Shown: positions 32,224 to 41,151 of the stretch, piece after piece
How positions within the stretch are numbered: the first letter of the stretch is position 1
How the letters are laid out: each line of letters opens with the position of its first letter
Assembly (NCBI GenBank): GCA_023459495.1
Contig: JAEWTL010000094.1
Coordinates: forward strand, 26,166-90,165
DNA: 64,000 nucleotides
Direction of reading: 5' to 3'
Origin: Bacillota bacterium
GTDB taxonomy: Bacteria > Bacillota > Clostridia > Christensenellales > SZUA-584
The notes under the pieces: generated by a model
The model's database searches: none
Seen by the model: the letters and a program-made list of their open reading frames with translations, nothing else
What the model was told of the DNA's origin: nothing
Position numbers and translations under genes: made by a program

Positions 32224-34074
32224 TTACTGCCGGTAGAAGTAGGTGCCTTCCGATCCGACCATCGTGTAGTCGTCGACCAGATAGAAATCCTGCGTTTCGG
32301 TGGTTTGGTCGGAAGCGAGCGTGATCGTATAGCCGTCGTAGGTGTAGTAGACTTCGTACGGGGAGAAATTGTGGCTGTACTCGTAGCATTCCTCTTTCGT
32401 CATGCTTTCGGTGCCGAAATAGACCATTCCGCCGTAGAAATACATTGCTATACCCTCGGTATACATACCGCCGGATTGATACCCTTGAGAGATCCAGAAC
32501 GTGCCGTCGAGGTCCACGTTGCCATATGTCGCGCTGGCCGCCGGTTCCTCGCTCGCCTCGGGCGCGGCCATTGCAGTTTCGGCCGGCTCATAGTAACCGT
32601 AATTGCCGCTGTAGCCTGAGAAATTATACCCCAACGAACTGAGTAGCTCGCTGAACTTCTGGACATACGCATCACGGGTATCGATGTCAAACATGTCCTC
32701 TACTTCCTTTTGGGGCTTGCCGATGCTCAGCGTGCCGTCATAATCCAGCGTGGTGGTCTCCCCGCTGATAGTGACGCTGACCGTGCCGCTGATCTTCTCC
32801 TTCGTCCTTGCGGCATTGCCTTCGATGCTGATCTTCTGGCCACCCGCGTTGATCTCCCCGCTGAACTCAAGGCCGCCCTTTGTCCGCTCGTAGCTGAAGC
32901 TGCCCTTGATCTTTTCGCCGCTCATGTTGATCTCGAACGTGATGTCCACGGCGCTGCCCGACTTCTCGTACCCGAAAGACGCGGTGATCTTCTGCCCGCC
33001 CACCCTGATGGTGATCTCCGTGGAGACCGGCTTGCCCTTTTCGTACGATACGACCCATTCCAGCGTGGGATCAGCCGCGCTGATCATCGCCACCGCTGCG
33101 TCGATCATATCCTCGATATCTGCCGACTGGCCCGTCATATCCTCGATGAAGCTCTCCAGCGATTTGCGCAGACTGCTGTCCGCTTTCAGTTCAAGCCAAA
33201 ACGTCTCCAACATATTGGTCAAGTCGTCGGACTCCATCGTCAGCGTGCTTCCGGAAGAGGTCTTTGTAAAGCAGTCCTTGCTGATGCTGTTCACCAGCAT
33301 CTCGGTCAGCTTCTTCCAGTCCACATCCGAATTGCCCTCTTTGGAGCTGCCCATCAACGCCTTGAACCGCTCTGCAAGCGCCATGTTCTCGGAAAGGTCC
33401 GTATCGGAGATGTCGAATTCGATCGCCTGCACGCTGCCGTACGATGTGACATACAGCGTATCCTCCAGCAGCAGCAGGGTGTTTGTGGTCCCCTCATCCT
33501 CGGCCTCAAGCCCGAATGACAGCCCGTCATACGCCATATCAATCGTCCCCGACGATTTGCCGTAACCCGCGTCCACGTCGAGATCCACCGACATCTCAAA
33601 CGGCTGCTCCATCATCTCGCTCACCGCGGTGTCGCCCAGACCGGAGAACGCCTCGGTGAATACCGCCACGCTGTCGTTGACAAAGCGCGTCTGCACGGTG
33701 TTGCCGCTGAGCGGCCCGCGCCTGCCGATCAGCAAGCCCGGATACACGAAAAGCACGAGGATGAGGATGATAGCCAGCACTCCTGCGCCGATGCCGATCC
33801 ACAGCCCTTTGCCGGGCTTTTTGCGCGGCGGTTTGCCGCCGCCCTGCCCGTTGACCGGAGGCGGAGGCGGGTATCCCGGCTGTCCATAAACCGACGGCGC
33901 GGGCGGATAGGCCTGTTGCCCGTACGGAGACTGCGCAGGCGGATAGGATGGCTGGGTGGGAACGGGCGGCTGAGCCGGCTGCCCCACCGACGGCGTATTA
34001 TCTACCTTTGCACCGCACGACGAGCAAAAAGCCGCGTCATTTTCAATCTCGGCACCGCAATTAACGCAATACAT
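32224..34074 (-). CDS. Zinc-ribbon membrane protein with large extracytoplasmic domain
   Basis: A 616-aa protein. The N-terminus MYCVNCGAEIE...FCSSCGAK is a zinc ribbon (4 Cys, about 3-22), followed by a Pro/Tyr/Gln-rich segment (about 30-85) and one transmembrane helix (about 95-118). The outer domain is rich in beta-structure, with repeated short blocks such as GGQKITASFGYEKSGSAV and GEKIKGSFSYERTKGGLEF. The C-terminal 90 residues carry many Tyr, with YYTYDGYTITL. Zinc-ribbon plus single-helix plus outer domain is common in clostridial envelope proteins, but I recognise no specific function. GGAGGGTGA precedes ATG 34072-34074. Confidence 0.75.
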   Translation of the reverse strand: MYCVNCGAEIENDAAFCSSCGAKVDNTPSVGQPAQPPVPTQPSYPPAQSPYGQQAYPPAPSVYGQPGYPPPPPVNGQGGGKPPRKKPGKGLWIGIGAGVLAIILILVLFVYPGLLIGRRGPLSGNTVQTRFVNDSVAVFTEAFSGLGDTAVSEMMEQPFEMSVDLDVDAGYGKSSGTIDMAYDGLSFGLEAEDEGTTNTLLLLEDTLYVTSYGSVQAIEFDISDTDLSENMALAERFKALMGSSKEGNSDVDWKKLTEMLVNSISKDCFTKTSSGSTLTMESDDLTNMLETFWLELKADSSLRKSLESFIEDMTGQSADIEDMIDAAVAMISAADPTLEWVVSYEKGKPVSTEITIRVGGQKITASFGYEKSGSAVDITFEINMSGEKIKGSFSYERTKGGLEFSGEINAGGQKISIEGNAARTKEKISGTVSVTISGETTTLDYDGTLSIGKPQKEVEDMFDIDTRDAYVQKFSELLSSLGYNFSGYSGNYGYYEPAETAMAAPEASEEPAASATYGNVDLDGTFWISQGYQSGGMYTEGIAMYFYGGMVYFGTESMTKEECYEYSHNFSPYEVYYTYDGYTITLASDQTTETQDFYLVDDYTMVGSEGTYFYRQ

Positions 34075-34312
34075 CAAATCACCCTCCACGTAATAATTTA
34101 GTTTTTTAATTATGAAAGCCTTCGCTGAAATTCCACAATATTTTACCTTTATTTCTCATTATAGTATATGCATTGATGAAGTCAAATAAAATTTCCTCTG
34201 ACCACAGCACGCTTTGGGCCGCTGGTTGTTTTCAAAACATTCAAATATTGATGATGCAGCCGACAACTGCGCTGCTTATGATACCGGTATAAAATATGAA
34301 AGGAGAAGGGTG

Positions 34313-35194
34313 ATGCCGCGCTTTCTGCAAAAACCGTATCGATGGGCCGTCTGCTGGGCAGTGGCGCTGACGCTGTTCTGCGCGTTCGTGCTGCTTCACG
34401 CCTTCGTGATCCCGCGCGCCGGGCAGTCGGTGGAAGCGCCTTCCGTTTCAGCTTCAGCCGACGCGCAGACTGTCCTCACGGATACGGCCTATGAGGATGC
34501 CCACATCAGCATCTCCATCGAAACGGTGTACGAATACGATACGGCCATCTATATCGCAGATGTGCAGGTGACGGATATCGCGTACCTGAAGGCTGCGTTC
34601 GCGGACAACACCTATGGCCGCAACATCAGGGAAACGACCTCGGATATCGCTGAGGCAGCAGGCGCGGTATTCGCGGTCAACGGCGACTTCTACGGCTTCC
34701 GCGATGACGGGTTCGTGGTACGCAATGGCGTGCTGTACCGCAGCACGGCGCGGAGCGCGGACGACGACGAGGCGCTCGTGATCGACAGCGTGGGCGATTT
34801 CTCGATCGTCCAAGAGAGCGAAACGAACGCGGAGGGCTTGGGCGCGTGGCAGATATTCAGCTTCGGCCCGGCGCTGATTGAGGACGGAGAAATCGCCGTG
34901 AGCTCTGTCAGCGAGGTCGGGCAGTCCATGACGAGCAACCCGCGCACCGCCATCGGGCAGATCTCGGCGCTGCACTACCTGTTTGTGGTTTCGGACGGGC
35001 GAACCGACGAGAGTGCGGGGCTTTCACTGCTGCAGCTTGCGCAGGTCATGTCGGACAGGGGCTGCACCGTGGCGTACAACCTCGACGGCGGCGGTTCCTC
35101 CACGATGTGGTTCAACGGCAGCGTGATCAACAATCCCACCGACGGGCGCACGTCGGGCGAAAGGAAGGTGAGTAACATTGTTTATATTGGCTGA
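34313..35194 (+). CDS. Phosphodiester glycosidase (NAGPA domain) family protein
   Basis: A 293-aa protein with an N-terminal membrane anchor or signal (about 8-32). It is followed by a domain like that of N-acetylglucosamine-1-phosphodiester alpha-N-acetylglucosaminidase, with AVNGDFYGFRDDGFVVRNG, NPRTAIGQIS and YNLDGGGSSTMWFNGSVIN. It probably acts outside the membrane on envelope glycopolymers; the substrate is unknown. ATG 34313 follows AGGAGAAGGG. It overlaps the next gene by 17 bases. Confidence 0.85.
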   Translation: MPRFLQKPYRWAVCWAVALTLFCAFVLLHAFVIPRAGQSVEAPSVSASADAQTVLTDTAYEDAHISISIETVYEYDTAIYIADVQVTDIAYLKAAFADNTYGRNIRETTSDIAEAAGAVFAVNGDFYGFRDDGFVVRNGVLYRSTARSADDDEALVIDSVGDFSIVQESETNAEGLGAWQIFSFGPALIEDGEIAVSSVSEVGQSMTSNPRTAIGQISALHYLFVVSDGRTDESAGLSLLQLAQVMSDRGCTVAYNLDGGGSSTMWFNGSVINNPTDGRTSGERKVSNIVYIG

Positions 35195-35615
35195 CCGGAA
35201 TGTAGAACGGAAGCGCATGGGCAAAACGGCGCTGGTTTATTTTGAGATGGCCGCACTGTGCCTCCTTTTCGACCGGGTATACGCGCTGTTCGGCCACGGC
35301 GTATCCTCCGCCGCGATGACGTTCATGTTCCTGTACCCGCTGCTCATGGGAGCGCTGCCGTTCTCGGTTCTCTGGATCGCGCTGCCGCGTATGAAACGCC
35401 CGCTGCATGGCAGCCGTTTATCGTACAACGCGTATAACTCCGGCGTAGCTGCGCTCACCGCATCGAGCATGCTCACCGGCATACTGGAGATTGCGGGAAC
35501 GTCGTCGCCGTACCCCCTGTGGCTGACCGTCGCGGGCGGAGCGTTGTGCGCCTTGGGTGCGGCCGGTTTTCTGTCTGGCTGCGTGCGTCCTGCGCAAAGC
35601 CGGGGCCGCGTATAG
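35178..35615 (+). CDS. Four-helix membrane protein of unknown function
   Basis: A 145-aa protein with about four hydrophobic segments (about 18-38, 45-70, 85-105 and 112-135). The TTG at 35178 has GGAAGGTGAG seven or so bases upstream and overlaps the NAGPA gene, implying coupled translation; ATG 35217 is an alternative. I recognise no family. Its overlap with a glycosidase gene suggests an envelope role. Confidence 0.6.
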   Translation: MFILADRNVERKRMGKTALVYFEMAALCLLFDRVYALFGHGVSSAAMTFMFLYPLLMGALPFSVLWIALPRMKRPLHGSRLSYNAYNSGVAALTASSMLTGILEIAGTSSPYPLWLTVAGGALCALGAAGFLSGCVRPAQSRGRV

Positions 35616-35688
35616 CCCGCCGCTGTTCCGTATAATCCCGCTGTACGGGCGGCAAACTACCGCCATCAGATCAAAGCGGGAGGATGGC

Positions 35689-36027
35689 ATGGGGAAAAGA
35701 ACGGACCAGTTGGACGCATTCTTAAACGGCCTGCAGCAGATGGGCAACGAGGCTCCCGGCGCGGTTGGCGCGTTTATGGGCCTGCTAAAGGGCTGTTACG
35801 CACCCGGCGCGCTGGACCTGAAGACCAAGGAGCTCATCGGTGTGGCAATATGCTGCTGCAACCGCTGCAAATACAGCATCGTATATCACGTGCACGAGGC
35901 GCTGCAGGCGGGCGCGACGCGCGAGGAAATCGTCGAGGCCGCGATGGTGGCTGTGGCGTTCGGCGGCGGGCCGTCCATGGCGTACGTCGTGACCGTGCTG
36001 AAGGAAACGCTGGACGAGTTCGCGTAA
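35689..36027 (+). CDS. Carboxymuconolactone decarboxylase / AhpD-like protein
   Basis: A 112-aa protein of the AhpD-like fold. The core ICCCNRCKYSIVYHVHEALQAGATREEI contains the CxxC and distal His of the AhpD redox motif; Met and Gly-rich helices follow. Family members act as peroxidase-linked thiol proteins or decarboxylases; which applies here is unknown. ATG 35689 follows GGGAGGATG. The gene ends 4 bases before the convergent deacetylase gene. Confidence 0.88.
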   Translation: MGKRTDQLDAFLNGLQQMGNEAPGAVGAFMGLLKGCYAPGALDLKTKELIGVAICCCNRCKYSIVYHVHEALQAGATREEIVEAAMVAVAFGGGPSMAYVVTVLKETLDEFA

Positions 36028-36031
36028 AGCT

Positions 36032-36850
36032 TCAGTCTTCCTCGGGCGAGTCGATCTGGGCGGCGTGGGGAATGTCGCGGAGCGAGCCAAACGTATAGCC
36101 CGCCTCCTCCCATGCGGTCAGCACGCGGTCCAGCACATGCAGGTTGGCAGGCGACTGGGCATGCAGCAGCGCGATCTCTCCGGGGTGGGTCTCCGCCATG
36201 ATCGTGTTAAAAGCTCGGTCATCCGAGGGCTGGTTGGAGAGATTCCAGTCCTCGTAGCGGAACGACCAGAACACGGTGGTGTAACCGAGCTCCTCCGCAT
36301 AGCTCAGCGTCTTTTCGGAGAACAGCCCCTGCGGCGGACGGAAATACTTGGGCAGCTCCTCCCCCGTCGCTTCACGGTAGGCGTCCTCCACGCCCGCAAG
36401 CTCGGACTTAAACTTCTCGAACGTCACGCGCGACATGCCGATGTGGTGCGCGGTATGGTTGCCCACGATGCTCCCGCTCTCGGCGATGCGGCAGATCACG
36501 TCCGGGTGGCTGAGGATGTATGCTTCGTTCATGAAGAACGCGGCGGTGGCCCCGTGCACATCCAGAATGTCGAGTATTTCAGGGATATTGTCGTTGTTCG
36601 GGCAGTCGTCAAACGTCAGGTAAATCACCTTTTGGGTCGTGTCGCCGAGATAGAGCACGTTGTAGTCGCTGATGTAGGCGGCCTTCTCCATGGGCTGCGG
36701 CGGCACGTCCGTATCGTGCGGCAGGTAGTACCACATAAACTCATCCGCATAGACGGTTTGGCCTTCCGGTAGAAGGCGGGCGCATATTGTCAGCACCAGT
36801 GCCGCGCACAAAAACATCAGCACGGCAGTCGAAAGCTTGAGCCGGTTCAT
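36032..36850 (-). CDS. Polysaccharide deacetylase, PdaA/PdaB-like
   Basis: A 272-aa protein with an N-terminal signal/anchor (about 8-27) and a NodB domain: YLTFDDCPNNDNIPEIL (metal Asp), GNHTAHHIGMS (metal His pair), FRPPQGLFSEKTL (catalytic-loop region) and EIALLHAQS near the end. The usual TFDDG is TFDDC here. Family enzymes deacetylate peptidoglycan, in PdaA making muramic lactam of spore cortex; a cortex role is plausible but not proven. Confidence 0.88.
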   Translation of the reverse strand: MNRLKLSTAVLMFLCAALVLTICARLLPEGQTVYADEFMWYYLPHDTDVPPQPMEKAAYISDYNVLYLGDTTQKVIYLTFDDCPNNDNIPEILDILDVHGATAAFFMNEAYILSHPDVICRIAESGSIVGNHTAHHIGMSRVTFEKFKSELAGVEDAYREATGEELPKYFRPPQGLFSEKTLSYAEELGYTTVFWSFRYEDWNLSNQPSDDRAFNTIMAETHPGEIALLHAQSPANLHVLDRVLTAWEEAGYTFGSLRDIPHAAQIDSPEED

Positions 36851-36950
36851 ACGCTTGCTCCCATCTTATCTGTTGATAACAATCTATGCGCCGTGTTTGC
36901 AGTTCATCCGTTCGGGCCGGTTGGATGCCTCAATGGCCGAGCGGCCTTTC

Positions 36951-36990
36951 TTAAAATAAAAATCTCTCCTGCTTGTCATAGCAGGAGAGA
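36951..36990 (-). terminator. Intrinsic terminator after the sirtuin gene
   Basis: On the minus strand TCTCTCCTGC (36990-36981), an 8-base loop, GCAGGAGAGA (36972-36963), then TTTTTATTTTA. A strong terminator about 95 bases past the stop of the deacylase gene. Confidence 0.85.
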
Positions 36991-37084
36991 CGGTATGCAG
37001 GGCCTTCGCCCGGTATTGCTGGTCTTTTCATGTTCGCGGGCCACTTGCCGCGCTAAGTTTCATTTCAAGAGGCCGGGCAGAATT

Positions 37085-37801
37085 TCAAACCGCGACTTGC
37101 GAGAGCGTCTGTCCGATGGGAGCCGATATGCGCAGGTCCGCACGGCGGTCGTACGCCGTGGATTGCTTGTTGATGAGCACGAGCTTGCCACCCTCGAAGT
37201 AGTCGATCAGTCCCGCCGCCGGATACACCTCCAGCGACGTGCCGCCCACGATCAGCATGTCGGCTTCAGAGATGGCGCGCACCGCGGCGTCGATGACTTC
37301 CGCATCCAGCGGTTCCTCGTAGAGCACCACGTCGGGCCGGATGACGCCGCCGCATTCGCAGCGCGGCACGCCGGTGGTGCCCAATATGAAGTCGAGTCCG
37401 TATTTCTTATGGCATTTGGCACAGTAGTTGCGGTGTACGCTACCGTGCAGTTCGATGACGTTTTCACTGCCCGCCATCTGGTGCAGCCCATCGATGTTCT
37501 GCGTCACCACGGCAGAGAGTTTGCCCGCGCGCTCCAGCTCCGCGAGCTTTTCATGCGCCGGGTTGGGCTTCACAGCCGGGCACAACAGCTTGTCCCGGTA
37601 GAACGCGAAGAACTCCTCCGGATGTGTGACAAAGAACGAATGGCTCAGCATGGTTTCGGGCGGGTATTTGAACTTTTCGCGGTATAGCCCATCCTCGCTG
37701 CGGAAGTCCTTAAGGCCGCTTTCGGTGGATACGCCTGCGCCGCCGAAAAACACGATACGGCTGCTTTCGTCAATCATAGCCTGCAACGCTTCGATGCTCA
37801 T
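37085..37801 (-). CDS. cobB: Sirtuin NAD-dependent protein deacylase
   Basis: Removes acyl groups from protein lysines using NAD. The 238-aa protein has GAGVSTESGLKDFRSEDGLY near residue 20 (NAD), TQNIDGLHQMAGS and ELHGSVHRNYC (catalytic His). The zinc site is CAKCHKKYG plus RCECGG, spaced CxxC and CxC. Next come GGTSLEVYPAAGLIDYF and the NAD-ribose region INKQSTAYD. All catalytic residues are present. It is a single gene between divergent or unrelated neighbours. Confidence 0.95.
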   Translation of the reverse strand: MSIEALQAMIDESSRIVFFGGAGVSTESGLKDFRSEDGLYREKFKYPPETMLSHSFFVTHPEEFFAFYRDKLLCPAVKPNPAHEKLAELERAGKLSAVVTQNIDGLHQMAGSENVIELHGSVHRNYCAKCHKKYGLDFILGTTGVPRCECGGVIRPDVVLYEEPLDAEVIDAAVRAISEADMLIVGGTSLEVYPAAGLIDYFEGGKLVLINKQSTAYDRRADLRISAPIGQTLSQVAV

Positions 37802-37870
37802 GTTATGTCACCTCAATATCATCATAACACAAACGTGTCAGAACGGCGCATTTTTTCGTGGAAAATCGAC

Positions 37871-37901
37871 ATAAAAAGCCTTCAGGCAAAGCTGAAGGCT
37901 T
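37871..37901 (-). terminator. Intrinsic terminator after the 130-aa membrane protein gene
   Basis: On the minus strand AAGCCTTCAG, loop CTTTGC, CTGAAGGCTT, then TTTATG; it starts 17 bases past the stop codon. Confidence 0.75.
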
Positions 37902-37917
37902 CGGGATGCAATGGATA

Positions 37918-38310
37918 TCAGTATTCGTGTCGGACGTTGTTTCGGTTCATGTAGCCGCCCACGATGAATAGCACCGGCAGAACGAACATAATGAGTCCCC
38001 ATACCGAGAACCCCATGATCAGACTGATGAGCGACAGTGCAGCGAGGATGTAGCCTGTGACAATAAAAAAGCTTGATTTGCGCGGGTCATCCGCGTACTT
38101 TACCCCGAGGATGCCGATGACAAGGTCCACCGCCGCCGGGATCAGCAGTATCACAAACAGTACGCCGCCCATCATGGCTCCCAAACCGCCCATCATGCCT
38201 TGCATCCATGAGGCAATCGTGGCGCTTAGGAACAGCGAAAGCAATGCCAGCACTGCAAATATGGCACCCATTATGATGTAGAGTATGCTGACGATTTTCA
38301 ACATCTTCAT
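37918..38310 (-). CDS. Small four-helix membrane protein (paralogue 1)
   Basis: A 130-aa protein with about four transmembrane segments, beginning MKMLKIVSILYIIMGAIFAV and carrying LIPAAVDLVIGILGVKYADD. Its core is clearly related to that of the next gene upstream (38438-38875): VVSILYI, FLIPAAVDLVFGIIGVKSAGDP, VLPVLFIVGG. Resembles DUF4064-like small membrane proteins. Function unknown. The three genes in this cluster each have their own ribosome site and terminator. Confidence 0.7.
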   Translation of the reverse strand: MKMLKIVSILYIIMGAIFAVLALLSLFLSATIASWMQGMMGGLGAMMGGVLFVILLIPAAVDLVIGILGVKYADDPRKSSFFIVTGYILAALSLISLIMGFSVWGLIMFVLPVLFIVGGYMNRNNVRHEY

Positions 38311-38396
38311 CTTTTTCTCTCCTTTTTCTTTTTATTGTGCGACGAAAGATGAAGAATTATGTGTGGCTGCGGTTTCAATCCATCAGCGCAAAAAAA

Positions 38397-38420
38397 GAGC
38401 AGCCGTTTTTGCGGCCGCCC
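38397..38420 (-). terminator. Intrinsic terminator after paralogue 2
   Basis: On the minus strand a 9-bp stem GGGCGGCCG...CGGCTGCTC (two G-U pairs) is followed by a run of seven T residues. Confidence 0.8.
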
Positions 38421-38437
38421 TTTTTGGCAACAGAGAA

Positions 38438-38875
38438 TTACTGAACAGGTGCAGTCGGCGGGGCCATGGGAGGAGCCACGACTGCTTTTCTGTTGAGCGC
38501 TCCGCCCACGATGAACAGAACCGGCATAACCAGCGGAAGCAGGTTCCAAATTGAGAACTGAGAGGATACCACGCCAAACAGGGTCAGTGCAGTAAGTACG
38601 ATTCCCGTAACGATGAAGAACATTGCCTTGGAGGGATCACCAGCGCTCTTTACGCCGATGATACCAAAGACCAGATCCACGGCTGCAGGTATCAGGAACA
38701 CTACAAACAGCAATCCGGTGGCCCAGGCGCCAAGGAAACCAAGCATATCCCCGACAAACCCAGCCAGTACTGATGCGAGGAACAACGACAACAGCATCAA
38801 CAGTGCAAACAGCGAACCAAATACGATATACAGAATGCTTACAACTTTCAAGAGTCCTTTACCCGGTGCGTTCAT
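38438..38875 (-). CDS. Small four-helix membrane protein with Pro-rich tail (paralogue 2)
   Basis: A 145-aa protein with four helices and the same core as the 37918 gene, plus a C-terminal tail VVAPPMAPPTAPVQ. ATG 38873-38875 (MNAPGKGLL) follows AGGAGGTTCTC. A promoter TTGACG-N17-TACAAT lies at 38923-38951. The Pro-Ala-Pro tail, also found on the third paralogue, may be a protein-binding segment. Confidence 0.72.
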   Translation of the reverse strand: MNAPGKGLLKVVSILYIVFGSLFALLMLLSLFLASVLAGFVGDMLGFLGAWATGLLFVVFLIPAAVDLVFGIIGVKSAGDPSKAMFFIVTGIVLTALTLFGVVSSQFSIWNLLPLVMPVLFIVGGALNRKAVVAPPMAPPTAPVQ

Positions 38876-38922
38876 TGAGAACCTCCTTAAAGAATAAAAT
38901 ATTATGGTATGAAACCATATAT

Positions 38923-38951
38923 ATTGTATCATTGGTTATAATTATCGTCAA
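38923..38951 (-). promoter_or_regulatory. Promoter of paralogue 2
   Basis: Minus strand TTGACG (38951-38946), 17-base spacer ending ATGA, then TACAAT (38928-38923). An 8-bp inverted repeat TATGGTTTCATACCATA follows between the promoter and the ribosome site. Confidence 0.75.
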
Positions 38952-39000
38952 CATTTGGATGTTAAAGAATATTAATGGAATATTACGAGAGCATTAAAAA

Positions 39001-39027
39001 GGCAGCCGGTTCATGCGGACGGCTGCC
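39001..39027 (-). terminator. Intrinsic terminator after paralogue 3
   Basis: On the minus strand GGCAGCCG, 11-base loop, CGGCTGCC, then TTTTTAATG. Confidence 0.8.
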
Positions 39028-39042
39028 TTATGTTTACAGCGG

Positions 39043-39543
39043 TTACTGTGCGGGATATGTCGGGGGTGCGGGAGGAGCCATAGGCGCTCCGGGCGTCCGC
39101 TTGGCAACAACCATGATGCCGCCAGTCAGGTTAAGCGCAGCCATCGCGGCGATAAACGCGAATGCGACCCAGCCGCCCATAAAGACCGAGATAACGGCCA
39201 GACCACCGGAGACGATCAGCAGGATACCGCCCTGCTTGTCTTCCTTTTTAAGCTTGCCGGTACCCATGAAGCCCAGCACGACGCCGGCGACAACCATCAG
39301 CATTGCGATGATACCCGTTACAATCATCGTTGTGGCTGCGGCATTGACGACTGCTCTGCCATAGGTGTCCAAATACTGCTGGCCAAGCTCATCTCCCAGA
39401 CCATTCAATAGGTCTGCGTTTAAAGCGGCTGTAGTAGCAGCTGCACCAGCGCCAATGATGACCCTGAATATGAGTGTAAACAAAGCGCCTACTGCACCAA
39501 GAATGCTTCCGATCATGCCCAATTTGGATTCTTTCAGATACAT
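39043..39543 (-). CDS. Small membrane protein with Pro-rich tail (paralogue 3)
   Basis: A 166-aa protein with about four helices. The N-terminus is MYLKESKLGMIGSILGAVGA, a mid-loop KLKKEDKQGG is followed by two hydrophobic segments, and the tail is APMAPPAPPTYPAQ. Less similar in sequence to paralogues 1 and 2, but with the same topology, tail and promoter type. GGGAGG precedes ATG 39541-39543. Function unknown; DUF4064-like. Confidence 0.68.
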   Translation of the reverse strand: MYLKESKLGMIGSILGAVGALFTLIFRVIIGAGAAATTAALNADLLNGLGDELGQQYLDTYGRAVVNAAATTMIVTGIIAMLMVVAGVVLGFMGTGKLKKEDKQGGILLIVSGGLAVISVFMGGWVAFAFIAAMAALNLTGGIMVVAKRTPGAPMAPPAPPTYPAQ

Positions 39544-39584
39544 AATAACCTCCCGTTTTATTTATTGGATATTATAGCTAACTA

Positions 39585-39614
39585 ATTGTATCATTTATCC
39601 ACACAGCACGTCAA
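39585..39614 (-). promoter_or_regulatory. Promoter of paralogue 3
   Basis: Minus strand TTGACG (39614-39609), 18-base spacer ending ATGA, then TACAAT (39590-39585), almost the same as the promoter at 38923-38951. A second TATAAT occurs about 13 bases further downstream. Confidence 0.72.
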
Positions 39615-39708
39615 TTCTCCTCCGCAGCATATCAGCTTTATAGCGTAAAATGTACATAAAACCTCATTTTCCTGGCTTTGAGCTTCTTTCGGAATCGCCT
39701 TCCCATGC

Positions 39709-40974
39709 TTATGTGCCGGATGCCACCAGCCGATATACCTTGCCGTTCAGGTCGACGATACGGAGTTCGCCCTGCTCGTCGATGCCGAAGGAGGCGATCA
39801 GCAGACCGGTATCGAGAAGCTCCTGATTATGGGCTGCCCCGTCCGCATCAATCCACAGGCACCATATCCTGCCCGACGCGAAGTCGCCGTAGATGTAGCG
39901 TCCCGTGAGTTCGGGTATCGCGCCGCCGGTGTAAACGTACCCGCCCGTGATGCACTCATTGTTATCGCCGTGCGCGTATTCCCATATCGGCGGTATCAGC
40001 TGGGCCGCGTCGACACCCGTGTTATCCTTGTAAACGTGCGTCCCTTCCATCGCGCTCCAGCCGTAGTTGCCGCCATTTTCGACGAGGTCGATTTCCTCCC
40101 AGGCGTTCTGCCCGACATCTGCCACCCAGAGCGCACCAGCCTCGTCGAAGCTGAACCGCCACGGGTTTCGCAGCCCCAGCGCATAGATTTCCTCGCAGTA
40201 ACCTTCCGTATTGCCGGAATACGGGTTGTCCTCGGGTATGCCGTAGGGCAGGCCTTCGCTTGGGTGGTCGACGTCGATGCGCAATATCTTGCCCAGCAGG
40301 GAGGACGGGTTCTGCGCGTTGTTATCGGGATCACCGCTGCTGCCGCCGTCGCCCGTGCCGATGTACAGATAGCCGTCGGGCCCGAAGGCCAGCTGTCCGC
40401 CGTTGTGGTTCGCATATGGCTGGGGGAAGGTGAGCAGCACCTCCGCGCTGTTCGGGTCCGCTTCCCGCGCCGACTTTCTCGTATACCGCGCGATCACGGT
40501 GTTGTGAGGGTCGGTATAGTTGACGTAGAAATAGCCGTTCTGCGCGTAATCGGGATGGAACGCGAGGCCCAGCAGGCCTTTTTCGTTCGACCCGGCATCA
40601 ATGATGCCCGAAAGGTCAAGGAATACCGACGCTTCCGACGTGTCCGGGCTGTCGCTGAACACCAGTATCTTCCCTGTCTGTTCGACGACATAGCAGTCGC
40701 CGCTTCCGTCCCCGGCCACCGCAAAATAGAGCGGCCTGTCGAACAGCAGCGAATACGCTTCCGCAACCTCCAGTCCCACGGATACGGGGCCAAGCGGCGT
40801 GGGCGTCGGCTCGGGCGTGGGGTCAGGGGTGGGCTCGGGTGTCAAAACGGGAGTGGGTTCAGGCGCAGACGCCATGGCGCTCGTTTGTCCCGGCGTTTCC
40901 GGGGGTGCCTGTCCGCAGCTTGCGAGCGCGCATACCAGTGTGATAACGAGAAGCAATCGCAGCATCCTTTTCAT
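39709..40974 (-). CDS. Lipoprotein PQQ-dependent-type sugar dehydrogenase
   Basis: A 421-aa secreted lipoprotein: signal ending in lipobox CALASC (Cys 20), a Pro-Thr/Glu-rich linker (about 40-62, repeats of TPEP and TPDP), then a six-bladed GSDH propeller. That propeller has GLLGLAFHPDYAQNGYFYVNY, NHNGGQLAFGPDGYLYIGTG, ALGLRNPWRFSFD and NGGNYGW, as in soluble aldose sugar dehydrogenases. It probably oxidises sugars outside the cell if a quinone cofactor is available; no PQQ genes are in the window, so the cofactor is uncertain. AGGAGGTGG precedes the start. Confidence 0.85.
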   Translation of the reverse strand: MKRMLRLLLVITLVCALASCGQAPPETPGQTSAMASAPEPTPVLTPEPTPDPTPEPTPTPLGPVSVGLEVAEAYSLLFDRPLYFAVAGDGSGDCYVVEQTGKILVFSDSPDTSEASVFLDLSGIIDAGSNEKGLLGLAFHPDYAQNGYFYVNYTDPHNTVIARYTRKSAREADPNSAEVLLTFPQPYANHNGGQLAFGPDGYLYIGTGDGGSSGDPDNNAQNPSSLLGKILRIDVDHPSEGLPYGIPEDNPYSGNTEGYCEEIYALGLRNPWRFSFDEAGALWVADVGQNAWEEIDLVENGGNYGWSAMEGTHVYKDNTGVDAAQLIPPIWEYAHGDNNECITGGYVYTGGAIPELTGRYIYGDFASGRIWCLWIDADGAAHNQELLDTGLLIASFGIDEQGELRIVDLNGKVYRLVASGT

Positions 40975-41084
40975 GGTACCACCTCCTGTTTATCGTTCCA
41001 GCCAATAATGGTATATATTTCGACAAGCCCCGCGCAATCCCTTTTAGGAAGCGGGCGGCGGCGGCGTTTCGTGCATCATCACCG

Positions 41085-41130
41085 TTTCGTCAAAAACAAA
41101 CGGGTGGCCCGAAGAGCCACCCGAGTTTTC
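41085..41130. terminator. Bidirectional terminator after degV
   Basis: CGGGTGGC (41101-41108) and GCCACCCG (41116-41123) form a stem. T-runs occur on both strands, GTTTGTTTTTG on the minus side for degV and AGTTTTCTT on the plus side. Confidence 0.75.
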
Positions 41131-41151
41131 TTATCTATTGCCATGTACCGC

